Source: UBA8516 sp035455245 (GTDB lineage Archaea > Thermoproteota > Nitrososphaeria > Nitrososphaerales > Nitrosopumilaceae). Taken from it: DNA of 64,000 bases. Location: contig DATIFN010000016.1 in NCBI GenBank assembly GCA_035455245.1, positions 108,377 to 172,376 on the forward strand, given 5' to 3'. Both the position numbers and the translations under genes were made by a program. Shown here in pieces: positions 8,240 through 16,687 of the stretch; the first letter of the stretch is position 1, and the number at the start of each line of letters is the position of its first letter. The notes under the pieces were generated by a model. It searched no databases, was not told where the DNA came from, and saw only the letters and a program-made list of their open reading frames with translations.

Positions 8240-8403
8240 CTATAACGTTTTAACAGTACATCATTTTCTGTAAATTTCTTAAATTATTTTATCTTTTAAA
8301 AACTCCATAGGCAGCTCAGACAAATGCCTTTACATCACGTTTCAGATATAACTCTGATTCTTCATTGCGGCCCAGTAAAAATCAGTGGTTGCTTATTTTA
8401 AAA

Positions 8404-8586
8404 CTAATGGCATGGAAAGCCAGCTGCATGTCTCATATCATGAGTCAATTCGTGAAGATACATGGCGTCAAAAGATTCTTGGCCAAAAACCAAACTAAAC
8501 ATTTGTCCTTGGTCAAAGCCTATTGCAAAAATTCCCATACCCGCAATTACAATCAGTATTGATGCTGCGATCAAGGGAACACTCAT
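8404..8586 (-). CDS. CbtB-like small membrane protein (putative cobalt transport subunit)
   Basis: 60-residue protein with one transmembrane helix (about residues 4-24) and a histidine-containing C-terminal motif YLHELTHDMRHAAGFPCH. The pattern HELxHDxRHxxGFPCH is that of CbtB, proposed from genomic context in bacteria to work with CbtA in cobalt uptake under cobalamin control. No cbtA is in this window. ATG at 8586 is preferred over an upstream TTG (8619), giving the normal 60-residue length. Nitrososphaerota make cobalamin, so cobalt handling is plausible. Confidence 0.75.
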   Translation of the reverse strand: MSVPLIAASILIVIAGMGIFAIGFDQGQMFSLVFGQESFDAMYLHELTHDMRHAAGFPCH

Positions 8587-8655
8587 TTTGTGTTTTGCAA
8601 TTAAACTTGTGTTAACCAATGATTTTGTGATAAAAACTCGTTATATAAGGTTTAA

Positions 8656-8883
8656 TCAACACCTGATCGCATTAAAATCTGGGTCACATTTTTGATTAAA
8701 AATTTCAATTTTGTTTTGTAAACTCAAACAAGTAGAATATTCCATTGAACCTGATTCAAGGTCTTTTAGATCATATTCAATTTCTACTCTTTTTGGATAA
8801 CATATGTTTGAGACCTGAAAAAACATCAGTCCAGATACTATTACTATACCCAAAGCTATCGATATCATAATAGATTTTTTCAT
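8656..8883 (-). CDS. Small secreted or anchored cysteine-containing protein, 75 aa
   Basis: Starting at ATG 8883, this is 75 residues with an N-terminal hydrophobic segment (residues 4-24, signal anchor) and a short exported domain with four cysteines (about residues 28, 53, 66 and 75, the last being the C-terminal residue). The even number of Cys suggests two disulphides or a metal site. The frame is open upstream into the tRNA gene at 8915-8988, so the longer reading was rejected. It lies 69 nt upstream of the cbtB-like gene on the same strand. No recognised family. Confidence 0.6.
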   Translation of the reverse strand: MKKSIMISIALGIVIVSGLMFFQVSNICYPKRVEIEYDLKDLESGSMEYSTCLSLQNKIEIFNQKCDPDFNAIRC

Positions 8884-8914
8884 TAAATCTGATTTATTTC
8901 CTGAATTAAAAAGA

Positions 8915-8988
8915 TGGGCCCAAAGGGCTTCGATCCCTTGGCTCACCGGTTATGAGCCGGTTACTCTACCAAGCTGAGTTATGGGCCC
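8915..8988 (-). tRNA. tRNA with CAT anticodon (elongator Met or Ile2)
   Basis: 74-nt cloverleaf with acceptor GGGCCCA/TGGGCCC, anticodon stem ACCGG/CCGGT, loop CTCATAA (anticodon CAT) and discriminator A; CCA is not encoded. It lacks the GGG/CCC anticodon stem and A1-T72 of archaeal initiators. The GGGCCC acceptor is as compatible with tRNA-Ile2 (agmatidine-modified C34) as with elongator Met. The T-loop reads ATCGAAG, with A at position 54 instead of T. Confidence 0.88.
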
Positions 8989-9030
8989 ACGAAAAAACAG
9001 ATTGGAATGGAGTATAAAAACGGTATTAGA

Positions 9031-9669
9031 TTAACAGTAAGCCTCGTAGCAGCTATCAAGTAGCATGTTCTGAGCAGAGGTAGATTTACTTGCAATTTGG
9101 ATTAATTCATCTTCTTTTTCAGATGGAATTTTTTCAAGAATCCTTCTCCAGGTTGCTGCATGTCTGATATCAGCTTCTGCATGAAGTCTAAAGTATTCTA
9201 TAGCATCCTCACTTGTCATGTCATAGAATTTTCGCATTCCATCAATTTTTGATAGACTTATTTTTGGTATCTCTTGTTCTAATGCATACATAGCAGCAGA
9301 GCCCCCTTCAAAGGAATTCATGAGGGAAGATAGTTCTGATACCGCCTCTCTTGTTTTTCCCAATCCCTCATATTGCTGTAGTTCTTCCTGTGAAACTCCT
9401 AATGTTCCAGCAAATTTCATCCAGGGCGCAATGTGTTCAGATTCCTCTTTTTGATTTGATAAGAGTTCACTTTTAACAGTATCAGGACTTTGTTGAATTA
9501 TTGAACCAACAAACAGTGGTACTGTCTTTACAAGTTGAAAGTATTCTTTTGAATAACCATTAAGAGATTCAATAGTTAATTTTCCTTCTGACCACATTAC
9601 ATAGAACGGGTGTTTTAACAAACTCTGATTTTCTATAATTTCATCTATTCTTTTGACAAGGGAATTCAT
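9031..9669 (-). CDS. CADD-like di-metal protein, putative self-sacrificing pABA synthase
   Basis: 212-residue helical protein of the TenA/PqqC-like superfamily that matches chlamydial CADD across its length. The tyrosine that CADD consumes to make p-aminobenzoate (Tyr27 in HTFYVKW) corresponds to Tyr23 in HPFYVMW. The CADD amine-donor Lys152 corresponds to Lys141 (LSKIDGM). The metal set E/H/E/H/D/H is kept: E75 or E76, H79, E131, H163, D167 and H170 (HAEADIRH). CADD replaces PabA/B/C in folate synthesis. The C-terminus ends DSCYEAYC, shorter than CADD. Assignment to this subfamily rather than TenA rests on these aligned residues, recalled from the CADD literature. Start is ATG. Confidence 0.75.
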   Translation of the reverse strand: MNSLVKRIDEIIENQSLLKHPFYVMWSEGKLTIESLNGYSKEYFQLVKTVPLFVGSIIQQSPDTVKSELLSNQKEESEHIAPWMKFAGTLGVSQEELQQYEGLGKTREAVSELSSLMNSFEGGSAAMYALEQEIPKISLSKIDGMRKFYDMTSEDAIEYFRLHAEADIRHAATWRRILEKIPSEKEDELIQIASKSTSAQNMLLDSCYEAYC

Positions 9670-9752
9670 GCGCTTTATGAATTTCAGGTAATAAAAAAAT
9701 CTTTGGAATCACTTCAAAAGGATTTTATGGACAAAAAACAGGATGCAGTTGG

Positions 9753-9844
9753 GCTCCAGTGGTGTAGACCGGTCAAGCATACCGCCCTTTCAAGGCGGTG
9801 ATCCCGGGTTCAAATTCTTTTTGATGAAAATCCCGGCTGGAGCA
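9753..9844 (+). tRNA. tRNA-Glu (TTC) with intron in the T-loop
   Basis: Acceptor GCTCCAG (9753-9759) pairs perfectly with 9837-9843, discriminator A at 9844, CCA not encoded (CCT follows). Anticodon stem CCGCC/GGCGG with loop CTTTCAA gives anticodon TTC at 9789-9791. The T-stem CCGGG (9804-9808) pairs with CCCGG (9832-9836) only after removal of 16 nt at 9815-9830, which restores the T-loop TTCAAAT. Mature length is 76 nt. Confidence 0.93.
9815..9830 (+). other. 16-nt non-canonical tRNA intron (position 59/60) in tRNA-Glu
   Basis: The junctions form a strict bulge-helix-bulge. The outer helix is the T-stem, the central 4-bp helix is TTCA (9809-9812) with TGAA (9825-9828), and both strands carry the 3-nt bulge AAT (9813-9815 and 9829-9831). 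The inner stem is TC/GA closing a TTTTT loop. Cutting after the second base of each bulge, as the archaeal splicing endonuclease does, excises exactly these 16 nt. Confidence 0.88.
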
Positions 9845-9896
9845 CCTACAAAGCATTAATATTCTAACATAAGTTAAAGCTCTTTAGTGCAAGTTT

Positions 9897-10751
9897 GTGG
9901 ATAGGAAAAATTTCGAAATAAATCCTCTAATAAAAGACTACAAGCAATATCTTGACAAAATAAATGAAGCATTAAAACGTGAACTCGATCTTTATACTGC
10001 ATCAGAGTTTGTAGAACCATTACAATATGCTCTTGGTGGAGGAAAACGAATCCGGCCACTCATCTTGTTATTATCGGCAGAAAGTGTTGGAAATTGTGAT
10101 GAAAATGCATATGCCGCAGCATGTGCAGTAGAATTATTACATACGGAATCAGTCATTCATGACGATATTATTGACAATGAGACGTTAAGAAGGAGAAAAG
10201 ATCCCTTTCATATCAAGTATGGATATAACACAAGTATCCTCACGGGAGATTTTGTTCTTGGTTTAATTCTAAACATTACATCAAGAATTAACAACCCAAG
10301 GATATCAAGCGAGCTAGCAACAACAGCGATGATGATGAGTGATGGAGAAATGATTGAAACAAGGCTGGAATCAAGTGAGGATGTCACGTTTGATGATTAC
10401 CTCAAAGTCATGGAATACAAAACAGCTACGGCTTTCGAAGCAGCATCAAAAATAGGTGCTATACTTGGTGGTGGGACAGAAGATCAAATTTTGGCATTGG
10501 CAGAATATGGAAAAAATGTTGGAATTGCATATCAAATACATGATGATTTGCAAGATTGGAACAACGAGGACAAATTATTCAATGTCTTAATAAAGAAAAG
10601 CTCTGATCCACGCGATGTTTTTAATCACATGGATTATTTGTTAAAGGATTATTCTTTAAAATCAAAAGCTGGTTTAAGAAAAATAAAAGAAGGACAAGCT
10701 AAATCACATTTAGAGAATCTTTTAGATCTTACCATGTTTAAGGTGCAATAG
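9897..10751 (+). CDS. Geranylgeranyl diphosphate synthase (polyprenyl synthetase)
   Basis: 284-residue trans-prenyltransferase that makes the C20 (or longer) precursor of archaeal membrane lipids. Both aspartate-rich motifs are present: DDIIDN (about residues 89-94) and DDLQDW (about 218-223), with GGGKRIRP near residue 48 for diphosphate binding. The residues just before the first motif (ELLHTESVIHDD) are typical of short-chain enzymes, but the chain length cannot be fixed by eye. GTG start. Its 3' end overlaps the convergent nuoN gene by 14 nt. Confidence 0.92.
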   Translation: MDRKNFEINPLIKDYKQYLDKINEALKRELDLYTASEFVEPLQYALGGGKRIRPLILLLSAESVGNCDENAYAAACAVELLHTESVIHDDIIDNETLRRRKDPFHIKYGYNTSILTGDFVLGLILNITSRINNPRISSELATTAMMMSDGEMIETRLESSEDVTFDDYLKVMEYKTATAFEAASKIGAILGGGTEDQILALAEYGKNVGIAYQIHDDLQDWNNEDKLFNVLIKKSSDPRDVFNHMDYLLKDYSLKSKAGLRKIKEGQAKSHLENLLDLTMFKVQ

Positions 10752-12228
10752 AACCTGCTGTTATGCTTGGAACTGCAGATTGAGCAAACTGAATAATCGG
10801 ATCAGGATAAACTCCTATTGCAACCATGAATATAATTGAAAATATCATGACAGCAATTATTGATTTTGGTTCTTTAACTCTCTTGTCTGATTCGCCTTCT
10901 TCGAAGTACATTTTCCTAATAATCCAACCATAGTAAGCTAGTGAAAGTGCACTGTTTAGAACTCCAGCAATGGCAAGATATGGAGCCCATGAGACAACAG
11001 AACCTGCATCGATAGCAGAACCAAACAACATAAGTTTACTCCAAAATCCATTGAGTGGTGGAACTCCAGCTAATGCAAGTAGTGAGACTACTAATCCTAT
11101 TGATGTTATTGGCATTCGTTTGCCAAGACCACGTATCTTGTCAAGATGTGAAACCCCAAGTGTTACGATTATTCCAGCAGCTGCAATGAAGGCTGCTCCT
11201 TTCATCACGGCATGATTTAGTATGTGGAAAAGGGAAGCTTGGATTCCAATTTGTGAAAATGGAGCAATGCTCAAACCAATTAGAATGTAACCTGCTTGTG
11301 CTATGCTGGAATATGCTAACATTCTGGTAATGCTTTTTTGCATAATTGCAGCCAAATTTCCAACTGTCATTGTCATAATAGCAATTATACCAAGTGCAAA
11401 TGTCCATTCCAAATTAAGTGCCAAAGTTCCCATGATGACAACACGTAAGGCGGCAGCAAATCCCGCTTTCTTTGTTCCAGCAGCTAAAAGTGTAGATATT
11501 GTTGTTGGCGCGCCCTCATACGCATCTGGTAGCCACATATGAAAAGGCACAAGTCCCATCTTGAATCCAAATCCTGCAATAAACATTGCAACTGAAAGAA
11601 GTGCAAGAGGAACCATATCAGGTCCAAGATGTGAAAACCCCGAAATTACTTGTGCAATATTTGTTGAGCCAGTTAGACCATATGCAATTGAGATTCCATA
11701 GATTATGATTGCTGATGACAACGCACCAAACAGAAAGTATTTTAGTGCAGCCTCATTTGATGTTGGATCTTTTTTCATAAATCCTGCAAGAACATAAGTT
11801 GGAATGCTCATGAGTTCCCAAGCCACAAGCAACATTACCAAGTCAGTAGAATATGCAATAAGCACCATTCCTGCTGATGCAAGTAGAATTAGAGAATAGT
11901 ATACAGCTGGATGCGATTTTCCCCTCATGTAACTAAATGAGCCAACTGTTGTCATTATTGATACTATAAGCATGGCTATTGCAAAAAATGATCCAAACAT
12001 ATCATCTACTAAGACATTTTCTGAAAATATGGCAGCAGATGCTACATGATTAGTTATGATTTGATAAGCAACAAAACCAATTGCCAAAATTAATGCTCCA
12101 AATGTTATTGCTCCATAAAATGAAGACGAGCCCTTCTCTTTTCTTATTACATTAATTACTGGAAGGACCATACCGACTGCTCCCAGTATTATAGTTAGAA
12201 TGATTGGTGTTGAAGTAAAGTCTATCAT
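10738..12228 (-). CDS. nuoN: Complex I antiporter-like subunit NuoN
   Basis: 496-residue polytopic protein of the Mrp-antiporter-like family, last gene of the complex I operon. About 14 hydrophobic helices are visible, with the conserved glutamate of helix 5 (LLVAWELMSIP) and lysines within the membrane (AALKYFLFGAL, GFKMGLVPFHMWLPDAYEGAP). These residues line the proton channel. The order N last, after L, completes the operon. The gene follows nuoL with 10 nt between them. Confidence 0.93.
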   Translation of the reverse strand: MIDFTSTPIILTIILGAVGMVLPVINVIRKEKGSSSFYGAITFGALILAIGFVAYQIITNHVASAAIFSENVLVDDMFGSFFAIAMLIVSIMTTVGSFSYMRGKSHPAVYYSLILLASAGMVLIAYSTDLVMLLVAWELMSIPTYVLAGFMKKDPTSNEAALKYFLFGALSSAIIIYGISIAYGLTGSTNIAQVISGFSHLGPDMVPLALLSVAMFIAGFGFKMGLVPFHMWLPDAYEGAPTTISTLLAAGTKKAGFAAALRVVIMGTLALNLEWTFALGIIAIMTMTVGNLAAIMQKSITRMLAYSSIAQAGYILIGLSIAPFSQIGIQASLFHILNHAVMKGAAFIAAAGIIVTLGVSHLDKIRGLGKRMPITSIGLVVSLLALAGVPPLNGFWSKLMLFGSAIDAGSVVSWAPYLAIAGVLNSALSLAYYGWIIRKMYFEEGESDKRVKEPKSIIAVMIFSIIFMVAIGVYPDPIIQFAQSAVPSITAGSIAP

Positions 12229-12238
12229 TTTTTATCTC

Positions 12239-14323
12239 CTAAATCAACAATAACAGTACTACAAAGAGTATTCCTGCTCCAAATACATACAAGTATGATT
12301 GTGAAATTCCAGTTTGAGTTCCTTGAATCACCTTAGCACTCCATCCTACTGCTTTTTCTGGACCTTTGTTCATCCCATCTATTACAGTGCTTTCAAAGTA
12401 TCTCCATATTCCTCTAGCAAAAAATAACGGTGCAGTTACGAATGCCCAATAAATTAATGAGTTAAGATACCATCTGTTTAAGAAAAATTTGTGCATAGCA
12501 TAGAAGAACAAATTAGAGTTTACAAATTTCACAGGATCTACAAATCTACCGATATAGAAAATATAACCTAGAACAAATCCTATTGCAAAGGCTAAAAGTG
12601 ATGCCGTCAATGCGATTGGATTGATACCACTTAGGAATCCTCCCATTACCGATTCTGACTCCGTAGTAACAGTCTCCTTTCCTGACTCGATTCCAAATGT
12701 ACTAGCAAGATATTCGGTAAAGAGATGATGTATTCCTTGTTCAGCTGATAACCCAATTATACCGATGCCTATAGTTAGTACAGCAAGTATTCCATAAGGT
12801 ATCCACATTGATGCACTTGCTTCGTGAATGTGATGTCCTTCTTTTTCCATTTTTTCAATGTGTTTACTTTTGTTTCCAAAGAATACCATACCAATCATTC
12901 TCGTAGTGTAAAATGCTGTAATTATGGCAGTGATAAGTGCTATTGCAAACAGAGGGATCGCCCAAGTATTTCCCGACTCGTAGACAGCGGCAAAGATCGC
13001 ATCCTTGCTCCAGAATCCAGTAGTGATAAATGGTGCACCCATAAGTGCAAGACCTGCAGCCCACATGAAGGCATATGTCTTTCTCATGTGTTTTCTTAAT
13101 CCTCCCATATCCGTCATGAACCTAGAACCAACCACATGTAACAATGACCCTGCAGCCATGAACAATGAAGCCTTAAACATTGCGTGGGAAATCAGATGGA
13201 AAAATCCAGCCGTATAACCATCAACAAATTGTTCTGAGAGTCCAGCTACTCCAAGTGCCATCATCATGTATCCAATCTGAGAACCTGTAGAATAGGCAAG
13301 AACTTTTTTAATTTCTGGAGAAACCATTCCTTGAGTAGCCAGTAAAATTGCCGTAATTGCACCAACCCATGCAACAACTTCAAAGAATTGATCCATTGAA
13401 ATCCCAATTGCTGCAAGTGCAAAGAAAAGTGGTCCTAATCTTGCCACCAAGAAGACTCCTGCTTTAACCATTGTAGCCGCATGAATCAAAGCGGATACTG
13501 CAGTTGGACCAGTCATTGCTTCAAGCAACCATTCGTTTAATGGAAATTGTGCAGATTTTCCAATAGCACCACCAAAGAGTAAGACTGCCGCAGGAACTAG
13601 CAAGCCTTGTGCTGACATTGCAGTAGCCCAAGCTGTATCATGGGTTAATTCTCTAAAACCAAATGTACCAGCAAATGCAAATATCAAAAACATACCGGCA
13701 AGCATCATGATGTCTCCTACTTTTGTCATGATGAATGCCTTCATTCCTGCATGTGTTGGAGAATAATATTGTAATACACCAAGAGCAGTATATCCCTCGG
13801 TTCCGACATGATCTTTTTTCTTATCTTGATACCAGAAGCTAATCAATGCATAGGAGGCAAGTCCTACTCCTTCCCATCCAAAGAATAATTGTAAGAAATT
13901 ATCAGATAAAACAATAAGTTGCATTGAGCCAATAAAGAATAGCATCCAGAACCAGAACCGTGTGATGTTTTTGTCTCCTTTCATGTAACCTGTGCTGTAC
14001 ACCATTATCAAAAATGAAATCCAACCAACCACGTTTGCCATTATAACTGCAAGTGGATCTGCAAGAACCCCTGCTTTCAGCCCTATTGACGATATCCATG
14101 GTATCTGATCATGTACCTCATTTCCTCTAAGTGCAGAAGGCAATAATGTGACTGCTGAAATCGCACTCATTAACGCAAAGGCTACTGCTACTCCACTTGT
14201 TGCTCTACTGGAGAATTTTGCAACCCCTGGGACTATCAAAGCTGCAACAAAGGGCAGAATCCAGATTGCCCAACCGTTTAGTGCACCATCTCCTAAACCT
14301 AGTCCTGCAAGTTCAAACGCCAT
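12239..14323 (-). CDS. nuoL: Complex I antiporter-like subunit NuoL
   Basis: 694-residue, roughly 16-helix distal proton-pumping subunit. Diagnostic are LFFGWEGVGLASYALISFWY with the channel glutamate, QFPLNEWLLEAMTGPTAVSALIHAATMV, and HAMFKASLFMAAGSLLH. The C-terminal extension expected for the long lateral helix of NuoL is present (helical region beyond residue 560). Starts at ATG, 3 nt after nuoM stops. Confidence 0.94.
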   Translation of the reverse strand: MAFELAGLGLGDGALNGWAIWILPFVAALIVPGVAKFSSRATSGVAVAFALMSAISAVTLLPSALRGNEVHDQIPWISSIGLKAGVLADPLAVIMANVVGWISFLIMVYSTGYMKGDKNITRFWFWMLFFIGSMQLIVLSDNFLQLFFGWEGVGLASYALISFWYQDKKKDHVGTEGYTALGVLQYYSPTHAGMKAFIMTKVGDIMMLAGMFLIFAFAGTFGFRELTHDTAWATAMSAQGLLVPAAVLLFGGAIGKSAQFPLNEWLLEAMTGPTAVSALIHAATMVKAGVFLVARLGPLFFALAAIGISMDQFFEVVAWVGAITAILLATQGMVSPEIKKVLAYSTGSQIGYMMMALGVAGLSEQFVDGYTAGFFHLISHAMFKASLFMAAGSLLHVVGSRFMTDMGGLRKHMRKTYAFMWAAGLALMGAPFITTGFWSKDAIFAAVYESGNTWAIPLFAIALITAIITAFYTTRMIGMVFFGNKSKHIEKMEKEGHHIHEASASMWIPYGILAVLTIGIGIIGLSAEQGIHHLFTEYLASTFGIESGKETVTTESESVMGGFLSGINPIALTASLLAFAIGFVLGYIFYIGRFVDPVKFVNSNLFFYAMHKFFLNRWYLNSLIYWAFVTAPLFFARGIWRYFESTVIDGMNKGPEKAVGWSAKVIQGTQTGISQSYLYVFGAGILFVVLLLLI

Positions 14324-14326
14324 GAT

Positions 14327-15889
14327 CTAGCCTCCCACCACTCCTTTCATGAAAGGAATTATTTGGTTAAAGAAAATGTCAGGATAGATTCCTATTACAA
14401 TAGTGAATCCTGCAAGCACCATCATTGGAGCAGTAATATACCAACTTGCTTCTTTTGTCTTTGAGAGGTTTTCCGGAAGTTTTCCAAAAAATACACGTTT
14501 CATCATCCACAAAATGTAAGACATGGTAATAACAGTAGAAACTAATCCCAGACCAAATGTAACCATTCTAATTGTAGAACCCTGCTGGATGGCAGTTTGT
14601 AACGCACCATAAAACAGGGTCCATTCTCCCATGAACCCACTAGTTGGTGGAACACCCATTAATGTAAGGGCCCCAATCATTGCACAAACTGCAGTAATTG
14701 GCATCTTTCCTGCAAGTCCACCAAGTTTTGTCATACTTCTTGTGCCAACTTGCAGAATAACAGAGCCTGCCATCATGAAGAGTAGTCCTTTGCCAAGTCC
14801 ATGGGATACATACATCATTTCTGATCCAGAGATTCCTAATGCAGATGCAGAACCAATTCCAAATAACAGATAACCCATCTGACTTATGCTAGAGTATGCA
14901 AACAATCTCTTAATGTCGTCTTGCATCAATGCCATAGTACCACCATAAAGCATAGTTGCCAGTCCCCACAAGTTCAGGAATAGTGAAAAGTGTTCAAACT
15001 GGCCAGGCAGAAGCTGAACAATTAACCTGATAATTCCGTATGCTCCAATTCCGATCATTGCAGGTGACAAAAGTGCACTTATTGGTGTAGGCGCTTCGGC
15101 ATGTGCATACGGCAACCATATGTGAAAAATAAATGCAGCAAGTTTTACTCCAAGCCCAATTATTATAGCAACAGCTGCAAATGCAAGGATATCAGGGGGA
15201 ATTCCCTCTTCTCTGATATCAACAAAGTTAAAGCTACCAGTGCTAAGCCCTATCGCAAGGAATCCTAAAAGTAAAACAACAGCTCCAACATGAGTCCAGA
15301 AAAAGAACAGGAGTGCAATTCTTCTTCTTGCACCATATCCATAGAATGCAATCAAAAAGAAACCAGGAATCAACATCACTTCAAAGAAAACATAAAATTC
15401 TATCAGGTTGGTTGCGAGTATTGTTCCAAGCATTCCCATTGCAAAAACAAGATAAAGTGCAAAGTAGATCCCGATTTGATTATTCAAATATTTTTTAAGA
15501 GCAGACGATTCGATGATTGCAGTTGATTGACCATCACCTACTAATTGTTTTTGGTGATGCATTTTTTCTTCAAACTGCTCGGTAATTTTTGCAACCATGT
15601 ATGGTTTTGAGTAAATTGCAAGCACGGTGGATAGAACATAAATAATTATTGCAAAGGGCGATGCAAGTCCATCAAGTAAGAATCCAAATTCTCCAAACAT
15701 TTTAGTCCAAGGATAATGTTCTTCATATGTTCCTGAAAATACTGGAGATATCATTATCGTAGTGCAATAGAGTAAGACTCCAAAGGTAAACCAAGTTGCT
15801 GCTGTAGGTCCAGATTTTCGTCCAAGATAGTAGGCTACAGGCGACAGTAGTAGCGGTAAAAAGACCGCTTGCAACAATACATATTCCAC
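14327..15889 (-). CDS. nuoM: Complex I antiporter-like subunit NuoM
   Basis: 520-residue third antiporter-like subunit. Helix-5 glutamate lies in LIEFYVFFEVMLIPGF, and the broken-helix signature is AAFIFHIWLPYAHAEAPTPISALLS. In bacteria the gene order is usually L-M-N; here it is M-L-N. The start is GTG overlapping the nuoK TAG stop (TAGTG), so the two genes are translationally coupled. Confidence 0.93.
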   Translation of the reverse strand: MEYVLLQAVFLPLLLSPVAYYLGRKSGPTAATWFTFGVLLYCTTIMISPVFSGTYEEHYPWTKMFGEFGFLLDGLASPFAIIIYVLSTVLAIYSKPYMVAKITEQFEEKMHHQKQLVGDGQSTAIIESSALKKYLNNQIGIYFALYLVFAMGMLGTILATNLIEFYVFFEVMLIPGFFLIAFYGYGARRRIALLFFFWTHVGAVVLLLGFLAIGLSTGSFNFVDIREEGIPPDILAFAAVAIIIGLGVKLAAFIFHIWLPYAHAEAPTPISALLSPAMIGIGAYGIIRLIVQLLPGQFEHFSLFLNLWGLATMLYGGTMALMQDDIKRLFAYSSISQMGYLLFGIGSASALGISGSEMMYVSHGLGKGLLFMMAGSVILQVGTRSMTKLGGLAGKMPITAVCAMIGALTLMGVPPTSGFMGEWTLFYGALQTAIQQGSTIRMVTFGLGLVSTVITMSYILWMMKRVFFGKLPENLSKTKEASWYITAPMMVLAGFTIVIGIYPDIFFNQIIPFMKGVVGG

Positions 15890-16194
15890 TATCCTTTCAA
15901 ACTCCTGAAATCAGCAATATCAATATTTTTGTACATCCTGTAAGCAACTATGATCAGTGCTAATCCAACTGCAACCTCTGCAGCTGCAATAGCTATAGAA
16001 AACAATGCAAGTGTTTGTCCTTGGCTATTTGGAATAAATCTGGAAAATGCAACTACATTGAGATTTGCTGCATTAACTATCATTTCTATTGCAAAAAGCA
16101 TCCTAATTGCATTTCGCTTTACTGCAAGACCGTATATTCCAATGGCCAAAAGTGCCACTGAGACTAGGACAAATTCAATCAGTTCGTTGCTCAT
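15889..16194 (-). CDS. nuoK: Complex I subunit NuoK
   Basis: 101-residue three-helix subunit with the buried glutamates of the family (FAIEMIVNAANLN and AAAEVAVGLALIIVAYR), needed for proton transfer. ATG at 16194 is chosen because a GGAGG ribosome-binding site lies 9 nt before it. An ATG at 16203 sits directly on that site and would add three residues. It overlaps nuoJ by 20 nt. Confidence 0.92.
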   Translation of the reverse strand: MSNELIEFVLVSVALLAIGIYGLAVKRNAIRMLFAIEMIVNAANLNVVAFSRFIPNSQGQTLALFSIAIAAAEVAVGLALIIVAYRMYKNIDIADFRSLKG

Positions 16195-16687
16195 TTGTAA
16201 CATCCTCCCTTCTTGCTAATGTCAAAGCACCAATTACTGCAGAGGCCAAAATGAGTCCCATCACAACCAGTGCAGGTGAATAATATGTAAGAAAGTCCTT
16301 TCCTATTTCTCTAAAGTCAACAGCTGGAGAATCCACTTCTATTGATTTTATTCCAGAACCAATGATGATAGTTCCTATCCCAAGCATGATCACAATCATC
16401 AAACCTATACCAGCGTATCTTCTCCGAGGATCCTCGATTTTGGTAAATAAGAGTTCACGTCGTACTAGCATTACAGTAAACAGTATGAGCACCGCAATGG
16501 AACCGACATAAACAGAAATTTGGAACATTGCAACAAAGGGTGCATCCAAAAGTAAAAAGAATCCAGCAACACCAGCAAGTGTGACCATCAAAGCTATAGA
16601 ACCATAAATCATTGATCGAACTTCAAGTGCGGCTATTGCAGAACCAATTGTTAAGACAGAGACTGCGAGAAATACAGCATCAGCCAT
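16175..16687 (-). CDS. nuoJ: Complex I subunit NuoJ
   Basis: 170-residue five-helix membrane subunit. The conserved segment with the pi-bulge glycine/tyrosine region is visible as MFQISVYVGSIAVLILFTVMLVRREL. Start chosen at ATG 16687 (MADAVFLAV), 8 nt inside the nuoI end. A start at 16708 would overlap nuoI more and adds a charged stretch not typical of the family. Confidence 0.9.
   Translation of the reverse strand: MADAVFLAVSVLTIGSAIAALEVRSMIYGSIALMVTLAGVAGFFLLLDAPFVAMFQISVYVGSIAVLILFTVMLVRRELLFTKIEDPRRRYAGIGLMIVIMLGIGTIIIGSGIKSIEVDSPAVDFREIGKDFLTYYSPALVVMGLILASAVIGALTLARREDVTNEQRTD

Noticed and set aside
8365..8695. Overlapping plus-strand frames opposite the CbtB-like gene
   Set aside because: They lack plausible composition and lie antisense to a recognisable gene, so they are shadows.
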